Source: Onchocerca lupi | Taxonomy: Eukaryota > Nematoda > Chromadorea > Rhabditida > Onchocercidae | Direction of reading: 5' to 3' | DNA: 64,000 nt | NCBI GenBank assembly: GCA_028564675.1 | Contig: JAOVVO010000144.1 | Span: 1-64,000, forward strand | Part shown: positions 23,401 to 36,300 of the stretch, piece by piece | How positions within the stretch are numbered: the first letter of the stretch is position 1 | Layout of the letters: every line of letters begins with the position of its first letter | Notes under the pieces: generated by a model | Seen by the model: the letters and a program-made list of their open reading frames with translations, nothing else | What the model was told of the DNA's origin: nothing | Database searches by the model: none | Translations under genes and position numbers: made by a program

Positions 23401-26400
23401 TTATTCCAAAGCTGCCGAAATCTTTTTACGCATCTCCTGAAAATATGAGAATAGAAAGATACAGTAATAATATAGTAAAAACTTGCTTTTCTGGAGAATT
23501 GATCACAGAGAAAACAGAAATGGAGTCAAAAGCAACTAATATGTAATTGTAAAAATTGCTAACACAAAACAAATTTGAGAATTATTTTATGTTAGCAATT
23601 TAAAAATAAAAAGATAAAAGCAGTAAGTGCAATCAATAAGATAAACTGATACATTTCAGTTCTTATCTGACTTTATAAACAACATTTCTTACCTGCCGTG
23701 GCAATGCGCGGCCGATCCAACTACTCTATATAAATAAAACTGTAAATGTTCATTTGTTAAAAATCCTAAATCTCCGTAAGTTTTTACTGATTGCTTTGAA
23801 ATTTTGACACAATGTGGCACTCGAATTTGCATATTTTTTATATATACATGTTACTGTAGTTCAGTCTGGTTAAGTGAAAAATGTTGGGGGGAAAAACTGA
23901 ATGGTATTTGGATTATAAGGTAGTTGGATTTGGGATTGCTCTGCTTTCGTCTCCACCACTATTGTCGCTTGTGCTGAACTGTTGCTTGAATCGTTGAACC
24001 AGGGCTTTTGCTGCCGTCGAACTGTATGACTAAAACTGCCTCAAGCTCAGAAGTCCTACCTTTTAAATCTTCCAGCGCTCCTCCTCTTCCATTACGTCGC
24101 CCTATGATTGCTTAACCTCATTCTGTTTATCTGTAAATTTGGAGCGTTTTAGTGGCAAAAATGTTCATCCTTTCGGCTTGTTGGTCCCTTTTTGTTCCAA
24201 AGAGGTCGCTCTGTTTGACCTTGTTTATCACTATTTGACTTCGCCAACATCTTTCCGCTATTTGACCTTTTCATCACGAAGAGTGAAAGAATAACCTGGT
24301 CGAAGGGAATAAAAAGGTAAACATATATAGGAGGGAGGAGGATGAAAGAAGCAAAAAAGAGGCAAAATGGAAAAACGATAAAAGAGAAGAAGGGCAGCAG
24401 AGAGAGGAAGAGAAATATTATCAAAAAAAAAGCATGTTTTAGTTGTCAGAAGTGAGACAACTATGCAACAGTAAGTACGTAGGTATAAAAAAAAAGCAAA
24501 AAAACACATGCCTATTCAAATGCAACGCTGTGTCAAAATTTCAAAGCAATCGGTGAAAAACATACAATGTTGCATCGAAAATAACAATTAACACTTGCAT
24601 TTTTATTTATATAGACTTTATAGACAGATAAATTTCCGTTTTAAAAAATTAATAGAAAAAAAAAAAAAACGAACAGTGATTACTACTGCTGGATTTGGAG
24701 CTTTAAGAATTCCCGTCCCTGAAACGATTACATTAGCACCAGCTTTTGCGCAAACTTCTACATTCTCCAAAGTAACGCCACCATCAACTTGAATATTTAA
24801 GAATGGATGTGTAGATCGGAGAATTCGAATTTTCTCCATCATATCTGCCATGAATTTTTGGCCTAAAAGAGTAATAGTAAAAATCTATGTAGAGAATTCA
24901 TGAATATATTTTTAGAAATATTAATTTAGCCGATTGTAGGCAACAACTGATAAGTCAAATGTCAATAAAATTGTAAATCAAAAGTTCTAAAAATGTACTA
25001 TTTCAGGCCAACATGAAATTGTGGACAATAATCATGCCTACACGTTTGTATTCTAAAATCCATAACATTCTGTCCTGCGATTTCCGAATATTCTGAAGCA
25101 TTTTCTAATATGCTTATTATCATGTGCATAATAGCATCAGAAGATAAACAAGGTAAATAAAGTTGTAAACAAGTACAAACAAACTTTTGCTATATTTTGT
25201 CATTAAAGATTAGTGTGTTTAAGTTAATGAGATTGCAAAATAAAGAAATATATACTGCATGCAATTTGCAAAGCAAGTACTATCTTACGAGTAAATAAAT
25301 GCAGCCAATCAATAACCTCCAAATCCAGGTTCAACGGTCATCACTAAAATCATATCCACACCAACTAATGTTGCTATCTTCTCTATCGGCGTAAGAGGTT
25401 TTATTGCCACGCCAACCTGTAGTACAAAACAATGATCAGTTGCAATAGATCTAAGCTTCCTTAATCTCGCTGCAAACTTCAAAAATAAAAAATTTGACAT
25501 GCAATTTTTCACATTTGTCAATTGTTACATGCAAAATGATTCGTCATGCATATTAGAAAGATGGTACAAATATATTAGAAAATAAGAATTTTCGGTGTAA
25601 GCGAAAAAAAAAAAATCCAATATCAAGTGATGTTCAATATATAATGCAAATTTTAACACTACAACTAAAAATACTTCTCTCATTTAAGAAAGGAGATGAT
25701 ATAGGAAAATGAAATGGAAAACTGTTACTACAAACAATGTAAAATGTACATTTAAAGCTAAAATTTTTTTCAAATATTTACGAAAATTTTAATGTTTATT
25801 TTAAAATTATCTAGTCAATATTCACTTAACATCAAAATTTTATTTGATAATGGGATACCTTAAAACAAACAGTGCTAAATTTTTTTTTTTTTTTTTGCCT
25901 CACTGATTGTTTTTTATTTTTTCGCAATGTAATTTTTTTTTTCTTCCCTGATGGAATGCAGCCATTATTTTCACTTTTCGACGATGCTTTACACAGCTGC
26001 AAAATCTGTTTAGATAAAAAAAAAATCATGATCTATATGAACTAGATTTTTCATTTATTTAACAAAAAATGGGTCTAACCTTCATTCCAGAACTTTTAAT
26101 TCTATCAATAAGCATCTGGCAACTTTTATCCGATTCCAAAGCTTCGAAATGAAATACAAACTGACTTGCACCCGCCTAAAACAATTGTTAATCTAAGCAA
26201 TGTCTTCTACTTCACAGTCCATTGTATTTCAATTTGTCTTGAGCGATGTCACCCCATTCACTGTTACATAGCGACCATAGTGATAATTATGGTCGGATAA
26301 ATATACTAATGGAACTAGAAGCGTAAAAAAAGGGCACCTCTTTCATTGGTTCCACCCATCGTTCTGGATTAAGGACCATCATATGAACGTCAAAAAATGG

Positions 26401-26831
26401 TTCCGGCCCAAGATTCCGTCGCAGACAATCAACAACTGAGAAAAGAAAATCGTGAGAATTTAAAATCAAATTTGTCCTATAATTAATTAAAGTCTCCTTA
26501 CTTAAAATTAAACTATAGCATGAAGCACTGGTGAAGATAGAAAATGTTGAAAATCACTATAAGAAGCAATCCGGAACAGTGCATTATTTTCGCATAAAAA
26601 TAAGAATTCGGAATAGAAGTAAAAGTGACAATAATTAAGCAGTCAATAAGATAAAACGTCACCTGGATGTCCGAATGTCAAATTGGGCACGAAGTGGCCG
26701 TCCATCACGTCCAAATGAAGATAATCAGCTCCATATTCCAATAACTTTCGGCATTCCCCCGCGAGATTGGATAGATCCGAATTTAAAATTGATGGACATA
26801 TTATAGGTCTTAGAGTATTCGAGTTTGACAT
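23401..26831 (-). CDS. rpe-1: Ribulose-5-phosphate 3-epimerase
   Basis: Cytosolic pentose-phosphate enzyme interconverting ribulose 5-phosphate and xylulose 5-phosphate. Six exons (26663-26831, 26338-26435, 26080-26175, 25317-25416, 24675-24862, 23401-23436) give 228 residues, the length of the human enzyme. Family signatures: CPSILNSDLSNL, the metal-site LHLDVMDGHFVPNLTFG, FFDVHMMV, EPGFGGQKF and QVDGGVTLENV with the second metal aspartate, then AGANVIVSGTGI at the phosphate site. TIM-barrel metal ligands (His, Asp, His, Asp) are all present. The final exon encodes only EMRKKISAALE and a stop. It follows a 1.24 kb intron holding an inverted-repeat element; its donor ACT|GTTCG is weak, but phase and sequence fit the family's C-terminal helix. 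The start at MSNSNT was chosen over an upstream in-frame ATG at 26927 because family homology begins there. Confidence 0.95.
23725..24615. mobile_element. 891-bp inverted-repeat (foldback/MITE-like) element
   Basis: Both ends carry tctatataaataaaa in inverted orientation (23725 and 24601-24615). Homology continues inward for about 130 bases, including the shared run gattgctttgaaattttgac plus aca. The interior has no transposase frame, so it is non-autonomous. It sits in the last intron of rpe. A GC-rich stretch, ccgtggcaatgcgcggccga, abuts the left end and may belong to the element. No clear target-site duplication is visible, so the exact class is undetermined. Confidence 0.75.
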
Positions 26832-29190
26832 TTCCTGATGAAAACATTCGACACAATAATGGTGTAAAAATGACATGCGAGAAGCTGTTTCGCTAAGGTT
26901 TGTGCATACTTTTAACAAAAGTTTCATTGACTTACTCCTTTAAATGGAAGGATTCTAATTAGATTGTTTACTATTAACTTTATTTCATCTTTTTCCACGC
27001 AACATTACACTAAACAGTACATGCGATTATGCCTATCACTTTATATTGATTGAATTTGTTCTTTTTTAACTCTTCCTGCGCTCATTATACTTACTTTAAT
27101 TTTAAATACTTTAAAATATTTCAGTTAACTCCTAATGTCTCGATCCAGAATCCTCAGCCAAGAATACCCAGTCGGTTCTGGAATCGCTCTCGCTAGCCAG
27201 GAACCGAATACCTGCACTAACGTACACTCATTACCATCCCCGCGACGACTAATCAATCCATCAAGGAAAAAGAATAACAAGAGTGTTTAAAACTAAAACG
27301 GTCCATGTTTAGTGAAAGTGTCTCGCTATGAAAAATAAGATTCAAGGAATGGGAACCGTCGTGATGCCCAAATGTGCGGAACCGGGTTGTGGAGTGTGGA
27401 TATTGAAATTGGCTGCAAACTTAAATTGATGCAGTACGGCCAATGAAGTAGTTAATGCATGATAGCACACGAATTCAACCAGTGCATGCTTGTAATTGAA
27501 GTAGTGCGTGACGTATCGTCTTCGAATAGTTATTGTGTAAGGCCAGGTAATGTGCCTTTCTGGACTGACTGATTATCACGGTTTTCTTATCAATTATCAT
27601 TAATTCTGGAACTTCCTTCTTTCTATGCTTTCCTTGCCTCTCATTTTGCCTACTTTACTTCAGCTGATCTCATCATCATCATCATTTCATTGCCTCATTC
27701 GCATCATCTGGAGAAGGCAGACGAGTGCAGGAAGACGTTCCCGCCTGGAAACATCTCTTCTTCCTTTCATTTTATTAATTTCAGTGTTCTTTAGGAGAAT
27801 CTGATGCTTTCTTTTTCTTTTACTTCCATCATTTCATTTATGAAATCGCAACATATCACAGATAACTACTGACTGCACAATTCTAATCCCACTATTATCC
27901 ATTTATTTTCAAGGATTTCAATTAATTTAGATTAATTTTCCGATTGTTTTAAATTTTACTTCGATAAACAGTTCTTTTTTTCTTCATGGGAAGGAATTTT
28001 CAGATTAGCTTTCATCCAAGGAACGTGCGGCAGTCTAATTTGATCATGAAATAACATCATTATCAGTTATATCGTTAATATTTATTGGTTCAGCCATGAT
28101 CGTTATGAAATTTTAATGATATTAACGGAAACTTACTCTGAACTCTTTGTTTAGTAAGTGAGGGTTAAATTGTGAAGATCAATGTGAACGGAAGAGATTC
28201 AGTATTCAAATTCTTGAAATGAACAAGAAATGATCATATTAGTCAGAATCCTGACATTCGGTGATTCCTGAATGATCCGACTGTAGGGTAAGCATTCCAA
28301 CATCAGAGATGAGGAGTCTTTAACTCCAAAACTTGAGATCAATTGGCTTTTAAGAAAATTTTTTGCAGTCTTAAATAAATATGTGTAGATTAATTCGAAT
28401 AATTCAATCGTTTTTTTCAAAAAAATTTGGTAAACTCGGGAAATACACGGGTCACAGAAATACAGTTTATCTGAACTTTTTTGAAAAAAAAAAAAAAAAA
28501 AAAGAAAAAACACGCACACAAGAATCACTGACCAAGAAATAAGAGAGCGAAATCCTCGGATATAAATAAACAGTATGGAATGCTAGAAGAAGCGAACTAT
28601 AATTATTTGCTTCTATGTGATCTTCACGTAATCTATATAAGTTTTGGTGTAAGCCCGAAGAATGAAAATTTGGATATGTCAGCTTGCCTCTGATATTCTT
28701 CCATTTTAACCCCTCTCAATTCCTCGGCATTTCAAAAATATCAATTCTATTTGGGTAAAAGAGGAAAAAAGGTCAAAAAGAAAATATTTACTCATTATAT
28801 TCACTTGGAAAGCTTTTAAGACGATGCTGAGAGTATCAACAAATTAATTTCAAAACTTTGGAGAGAGCTTTTGTTATACAGCCAAGGTTTTGAATATAAA
28901 CAGTCACGTTTCAGAGAGAAACGTTCCAGAATGATATCAAAGCTTAATACAATTAGCACCTTATTTAGATTATCATTCGACAAAAATATCGTCACCGCTT
29001 ATTGAAACTTATTTATCAGTGAACTGTTGTTATTGTTGATCACAGTGTCTGGAATTATTTTTCAGAAACGGAGTGAGTTTTGATGATTCTGCTATCTAGT
29101 CAATTAAGACTAAAGTAAACTTGTTTCATTTATTAGTTACCTTATTGCCAATTAAGAGTACATCTCGCTTTTATTTCTTTTGCATCAGTA
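26832..29190. other. Intergenic, rpe to sulfatase
   Basis: No gene is recognised. The part near 27130-27270 is less AT-rich than its surroundings and may belong to the rpe promoter region. A (cat)n run lies near 27672-27687. The minus-strand frame at 28199-28528 is low-complexity. Confidence 0.5.
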
Positions 29191-32100
29191 TCAGCAGAAA
29201 GGATGACTCATGCAGGACAAATTGCGAAGATTTAAAGTTTGATTTAATTTGTCCTTTCCTTTTCCCGGTTCCCATAAATTTAAGCAATCCTGTGACTTAC
29301 TATTCAACATATGGCTGATTTCCCGTTCATTCCATAAGATATTGTTCGAAATATCATTAGGAGCGTTAGTTTCCCAATTATCATGATTATTTATTGTATG
29401 ATCCCATTGCATTCGTTCTTTGGACAGGAAATCACAGCGACAATGGGGCGGATTACAACATGGCAACACTGCCATGGAAAAATTACCTGAAATATAAAAA
29501 TCATTTGACAATAAATTAATTGACACATGTGACAGATTTCTGATTGAGATGTTCAGCGACGATATCTCAAAGGATTCGTGTCGCTATGAGATGTCTCGAT
29601 GCGATATTTTTCACAGTTGCTGCTGATATTAACCATCCTTTTTTTCATATTTGCTATCCGGAATCTATGTCACAGATTGTTAACATACGAAAGACCTCAC
29701 ATTGCATTCATCATCAAGTAATAACTAAGCGTTTGGTTTGACTGCCATAGCAATTAATCTTTAATGAGAACATTGCGTGACGACCATAAAGAAAGGAATG
29801 TTTGCTAATTAATATACGTTCTCCTTAGTAGGAATATTTGTTTATATTTATAGTAATACAATTTGACATATTTACCCAATTGTTGTGGTACTGGTGAAAT
29901 AGTTTGCACATGTCTATCGCGTATTTGTAGCATATTATCTAAAATTTTTTGTACTTTTCTATCATTTTGTGGCATTGGATACATTTCATACGGATCAATA
30001 AGTAGATTATAGACAAGCGGAGGATTATGAACATACAGCTGGTTTTCCGGACATCGATGTGACACATACCTGGAATTTGAAGCGTTATAAGTTTTTGCAA
30101 CTTTTCTTTGCTATTCCAAAACTGCAAACAATAGTATATGTTTGCTTTAGCTAATTTTTCAATTCTTCAAATATTGGCCATCTTTCTATGGAGTATAATG
30201 TTATTTGACACAAATTTTTACTAAATTCCAGACAGATTGAGAAATTCATCTATTTGATATTTTTTTTTTCAAAAATCCTACCAATCATCGACAGGCTTTC
30301 CACCAGGACATAGTTTATCCATTTGCTGATCATTAGTGCTATTTTTGAAAATTGGCGATGTTTTAAAGTGCACCTGCAAGCAACAAATAATTGTCTTCAA
30401 CACTTTTCTGGAAATGTTCAGTTTTCTAAATAAACAGGAAAAAAGGGAAGAAGAAATTCATTAAATCATTTATATTTTTCGCAAAATTTCCAACTTTTCA
30501 AACTTTTATAACTTAAATCGTTTAAATATTTTTATTGTTGCTAATGGACAAATATGAACCTTATAATTCCCATAACGGATTGCCATTAGATGAGTGTTAC
30601 AGTAGTAGAAGATGGGTCTTTCAAGAACCAAAGGTGCATCGGATACGCGATTCCCTCTGGCACTCGATGATAAACCCTTAAGCTGATGCCAGATTTCGAT
30701 GCCATCGTAGAAAACGTTCCTTCTTTTCCGTCTTCTCTGTAAATTTTGCTTTTCAAATTGGCTTTTCTATGGCACTGAGATGGCCAACACGGAAATATTT
30801 TCGGAAATTGAGTTTTTTCATCATTCCGATAAGAAAAGACACAATTATGATACTGCAGAGCAGGAAGCAAATTAGCAATTCGTCTTGCTTGAATTTATAA
30901 CAACAATTAGCTAGCACTACAGGAATGGAACTTGCATGCATAAATGTTGCAAATATAATTGTTATCTGTAAAATAATTACCCCTTTTGATGCAAGTTGTT
31001 CAAACGTTGGAAACAGATCAAGTGACCAGATAACTTCATGTGATATTACACCAGAGTGAATTGTTCCTGGCATCCAAGAAACAAATGGTATTCTGAATCC
31101 ACCCTCAAAACTATTGGACTTGCCTCCTAAAAGTTGACTTAAGTAACTCTAAATTTGATTTTTAAACTTTAAGATTTCTAAATAATAAAAAATTATTACA
31201 AAAGTAACCTTTTAAACCAGCGGTGCTCCCACCATTAAGACAAAGCTCCTGGTGCGGTCCATGATCTGACATCAATATGACCAGCGTTTGCTTTTCAATG
31301 TTTTCTTTTCGTAAACTACTCAAAACTTGTCCAACAGCCCAGGCCATTTCGTTAATACTATCGCCAAAGAGGCCTGAAAATTCCGTTACATTAATTCTTA
31401 ATTTTAAAATTTTAAACTACTTTAGCCAAAAGTTAAAGACTAAAAAAACTTTTGAAAAATTTTTCAAAATTTTAACAATAAAAGATATAAGAAGGATGGT
31501 CAATTCTATACCGACATATTAAATTCTCTAAAACTATATAGTGATATTTCTAAAGACATTTTAATAATTTTGTGGTTTTCCTTTACTCATGCGATTATCT
31601 ATAAATTTCAAAGATGGATTTATTTTTAAAAATTTTGAAAGAAACCTCTAACGGAACTGTATCGGAAACGTTGGTTAGCAAACTGTGCGCTATGCACATG
31701 AGGAAATGAAAAATAGAAGAAAAATGGTCTTTTTTTAATATCATTCTCTATTCTTTGTCCTGAAATTTTATCATCTTCATTTTGAATTTTTTTAGAATGA
31801 AATAAAATTAAACCAATAGATTCTGTTAATTTTTATTTTATTTCTCATCAATTTCTAGATTTACATTGAAAGAGATGAAGAGGCCTAAACAGCTATTCTG
31901 AAACAGTTCTAATCATAAAGTTCCGCAACCAAAAAAATTCGTAAAAAGTACGCAGAAATCGCTTCCAGTCGTTAACCAAAGCTTCGGTTAAGTGCTCAAA
32001 ACGAATTGGTTGCTGAACGATAAAATCTCCATCATACAAGAAACATAATGTTCCATTGGGACTGCTGACGAATTCCTGAAAGCATCGAGGGTTCGAGAAG

Positions 32101-33358
32101 AGACAAGTCAATGGAACCAAGATATTCAAAAATTTCGCAAGCACGACGTATTGCTCCGATTTCAGCTTTTGACTCTCCCATAAAACTTCTCCTCGAAGAA
32201 TGCCCACACTATTGCTGTAATTAGTGCATAAACGAACCTTGGAAGTATCGCACTCCCAAACATTGGTCCATGGCAAATTTAAACCAACGAAATCGAAACC
32301 CCGTTGTGATGGCAAAAAGGTACCATCGGTGGAGTTATACTTATTGATACCCAAATGCCATTTACCAACCATACCGGTTGCATAACCTGCATATTTCGAA
32401 TGATGAGACCAGAGGGAAGTGGCTTCAGCTAGTCTATCTTGACTGGCTTTTGGAAATGAAATTATAGATCAGCGAGATTTTCATCTAATATTAAAATTTT
32501 AAAAATAAATATTGAATATCTTTTTATTCAGGAGGCCATTTTATGAATTTCAGGAGAGATGTCTCACCATATCGTTTCAACATTTCCGCTATCGTTTCTT
32601 CCTCCTTGGGTAAACCGCCAATATCTTGGGGTAGAAATACGCGCTCCCCACCTGTAACTCCCAGGCGAATTGGTAGACGTCCTAAAATTGAGTATTTCTC
32701 ATAACATGTTCAAGGCTCTCAAACATCTGACTTGACATTTCAAAGGTAAAAATTGGAAATTATTGATTTATTAATTTTAAAGAAAATGAGAGTACGGCTT
32801 AAGGCATTGCTTTTTTCATTGGTGGTGTAAACAGGTAATTATGTACCTGTCATGAATCCAGCTCGACTTGGCGAGCACATACTATCAGCGGAATAAGCCT
32901 GCGTAAATCGCACACCTTCACGGATCATATCGTCAATTTCACTGACCTCTTGATTTGGATGTCCGTAACTTTGTAAATCACCATAGCCTGAAACTGACAA
33001 GAGCATTCTTGAATTAACGAGAATTATTTATAGGAAATGTGTACAATTAATTCACTTTGCGGAAAATCCAACATCAGAAGCGATGAATACAAGGATGGAC
33101 GCTCACAGATGTTAGCAAGGAAAAAAGTATGAATTTGTATCAATTTTCTAAATTTATTCTTTCTTATTCACTCCGTAAAATTTAAATTGGAAAAATCAAT
33201 ATAGGCCTTGGCATACCTAAGTCATCGACCATTAGAACCACGATGTTAGGCCGTTCCGGTGTTGCTGGTTGGACCTCACAGAAACGATCAGCACATTGGA
33301 ATGCTCTTGAGCCTATCATCAATCCCAGGCCTATCCAGAAGCCAAGTAAGCAGCTCAT
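29191..33358 (-). CDS. Arylsulfatase (ARSA/steryl-sulfatase class), secreted or lysosomal
   Basis: Hydrolyses sulfate esters through a formylglycine made from cysteine. Eleven exons: 33217-33358, 32847-32987, 32568-32681, 31952-32386, 31646-31759, 31209-31373, 30981-31126, 30560-30736, 30282-30373, 29876-30069 and 29191-29486. They total 671 residues with correct phase. A signal peptide starts at 33358 (MSCLLGFWIGLGLMIG). Motifs: RPNIVVLMVDDLGYGD (metal aspartates), CSPSRAGFMTG (CxPSR, formylglycine site), GKWHLG, RPFFFYFSFPHVHSAQF, MSDHGP, GGKSNSFEGGFRIPF and HLMAIRYGNYK. A cysteine cluster LPCCNPPHCRCD matches the ARSA C-terminal region. All key residues are present, so it is probably active. 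Exon 4 contains a 72-base in-frame GT-AG stretch (32076-32147) that may be an intron, giving 647 residues. The C terminus runs about 80 residues past the ARSA end. Worm sul-2 or sul-3 are possible relatives; I do not assign one. Confidence 0.93.
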
Positions 33359-36300
33359 CCCCAGTCCTTATATTTAACCTGCTTGCCTTTCTCCTTTTTT
33401 TGTTATTCTTCCTGAAAATTATTGTGAGCTGGAGGAGATCAGACAATATTTCTAATCTCAACTTCCACGTTAGCTCGTACGACGATCGTTTGCTCGCTGA
33501 CATATCGAAATACTATTTATGGTACATTCACATAAAACAAATTTCGTTTTCTTGAAAATTTTTGGTGACGTGAAATTATGAGTTACGTATGTCGGCAAGT
33601 AAATAGGAAAGGAATATTGATGGATTGGAAATGTAAAATGAGTGTCAGCATTGTTTGGTGGTTTTTTTGATGAACATTGTCGATTGTAAGGAAGAGAATC
33701 GAGCAGAACAATAAACGCTAACGTTTCCACGTCATGTCTGTCTTTTTGACGTACACTTCATCTTCAATCAGTAGACATGTATTCGTTAAAACTGCGTAAT
33801 AATTCATGAAAAGAAGTTTTGTTTTTGTTATGAAAACAGCATTGCTCCATTAGCGATATTCCACTCCTTTCCCTTAATTGATGCTAAATTGTTCGCAATT
33901 GTTACGAATTCACTCACTTTTGTTAGCTGCCCGATATCATTTACAAATATTCCATTCCCGACACTTACTTTTCCCTGTCAATGTGTACTTATCACTTGGT
34001 ATGAGAAATCATTGAAGTTCGTCAATTCGAAAGCATGCTATTTTTAGCACTTCGATATCACTAACGCTTACTTGCTTGCTTGTTTTCATAACTTTTAACC
34101 ATTAAATCAAAATAAAGTTGAGAAAGAAGGCATAAGTAAGACAATGAAAAGTTGCTGCAAACAGTTCAACTTATCACATTTGCAAGCTTGTCTATCTTCT
34201 AGATCAACAAAAGATGAATTTTTCAATTTAATAATTAAATTCAAGAAAATTGCTGGGAAATTTTCGCGCGTGATAATTCGGCGGGAATAAGGAAGGGAGT
34301 TCGAAACTGAGAATCAACAGAAGATACGATTTATCGGTCCGGAAAAAACTGCAAAGCAGTAAAATATATTTTATTCAGCGAACAAGATGCTTGTACTTTC
34401 GTAGAGCAAAAATCACCGAGCGTGTTCATCGAGAATCAAACTTCACGAACTTTAAACAAGTATACTTTGCTATCCTTCACTGGAAATGGCTTGAAATGAA
34501 TGGAAGATCGGTGAAGCATCATTTCCTTCAAACATTCGGGGGGATTCTCGGCAAAAATAACCGGTCCCTCGATTAAATGAACACATAAATATGTATTGGA
34601 TGCTCAACGCGCATATGATATTGCCAGAATTGTTTGCTCGCCATGTGATGTGATGATTATTCCGGTAAATAAAAGATGAAAAGAATATGGCGATGGTTTT
34701 TTGAGAAATGAGCAAGAAAGAACAGATGAAGATGATCGTTGCTCAAGTGCAAGGAGCAAAGATTATCATATCCCGCGGATTTTCGGAACAAAAATCCCGT
34801 CTTTGATGAACGAAAAATGACAACTACTAAAAGAAGCTCTAAGATGATAATTTCTCCTTTTTCCTAAGTTCACATCAGTGCATGCACTTACAAACCGCCA
34901 AATTTCCTTATCAAAATTTCAAGCATTTACCGCATGAAAATGCTGAAATCATTAATTCTTCATGGAGTAGGTCGATTTTTCGCGGATTTGCAGGATAAAT
35001 GACCCCATAAATGCTTCCGAGATGATATAAAGTTGGATGTGATCAGAAGAACAGAAAGAATAGGAAGGAAAGAAGAAAAGAAGTTGGAAGAGAGAAGATG
35101 AATTCATGGAGTAAAGGAAAGAACTTCTGAACTTTTAACCTTGCTGACCTTCTTCCTCTTCCTTCAACATCAGTTTCGTTCATGGCACAGTACAAACTAC
35201 AAGCATATCCATGTGTATAGGACAAATTAGAGGATCAAAGATCATCCGGAATAATTAACACAAATTTCATTGAAATGAGAGACATCAAAAAATTTGTGTG
35301 CGCCGTGCTCTTATAAGCAAGAAATGGAATCGGAACGTGAGAAGAATGATAATTTAATCAGTTAAACTTTGTAAACAACTTTTTAGAAACCGGTGATGCG
35401 ATATAATGAAGCGTGTGGAGCAATGGTCAATTATAAATGATAGGAGTTAATAAATTACAGCAACCAAAATTTGACAGAATAATTTTCATTTGAATTTAAA
35501 ATGAAAAACTGAAAATGCCAAATTTGTCTTATTGATCAATCCTCACAAAGGATCCGCAAGTTGCATTATTTATAGTAGCTGATTTATGATATATCATTAT
35601 TTACAATATAATAGTTGCTTATTTATATAGTCACTGATTAGATAACATGCCTCAAGATTCTTAACCGATAGTGCGATACTATCTGCTCTTCCCGGCGGAA
35701 ACAGGATTCTGAGGACAGAATGGAAGGAGGAGCAGGACAGTTGTTGGTGAACAGGATGGAGGAGTGAAGTTGTACTTCTTTTAAATCTTCTCATGAACTG
35801 AATTTTGTCCAATTCGGAAGATGGGCGTCAGAAAACAGAACAGAGCAATACAATAACTCCTTCATCTCCCTGTTCTTCTACTGCTTCCTCCTCTCCTTTG
35901 CTCACCGATGGATGGAACAATTCAAATAGAAGAATAATTAGCAGTGCAACTGGCTACCACCAACATCCGCGATGCATTCATTTGTGTGGCGAGCATTCTG
36001 ATCATTGATCAGCAGCCAATCAGTACCTGCAAACCGTACCTTACCAATCAGGGCGATCGCTTGCTTTTCTCCATCTAACAGTGTCCCGATTTTCGGAATC
36101 AAAAATCTGAAATGAAAGGCTTGGATAGACTTTGAATAGTAGTAGTTGGATAGATGAATAGATGGATGGATGGATGGATGGATGGATGGATGGATGGATG
36201 GATGGATGGATGGACTGATGTTCGATTCGATTTCGACTTCCTTCCGAATCCATCCATCATTCCACATTCGACAGATGGCTTTTGAGAAGGAACGGTCAGG

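Noticed and set aside
23690..23724. Candidate first exon (strong GCAG|GTAAG donor) for the BAR-like gene
   Set aside because: It lies inside the last rpe intron, and a better, phase-matched first exon exists at 21013-21118.
28199..28528. 109-codon minus-strand frame
   Set aside because: Starts in a poly(T)-encoded phenylalanine run and has no homology features.
33259..33555. 98-codon plus-strand frame
   Set aside because: Antisense of the sulfatase signal-peptide exon.
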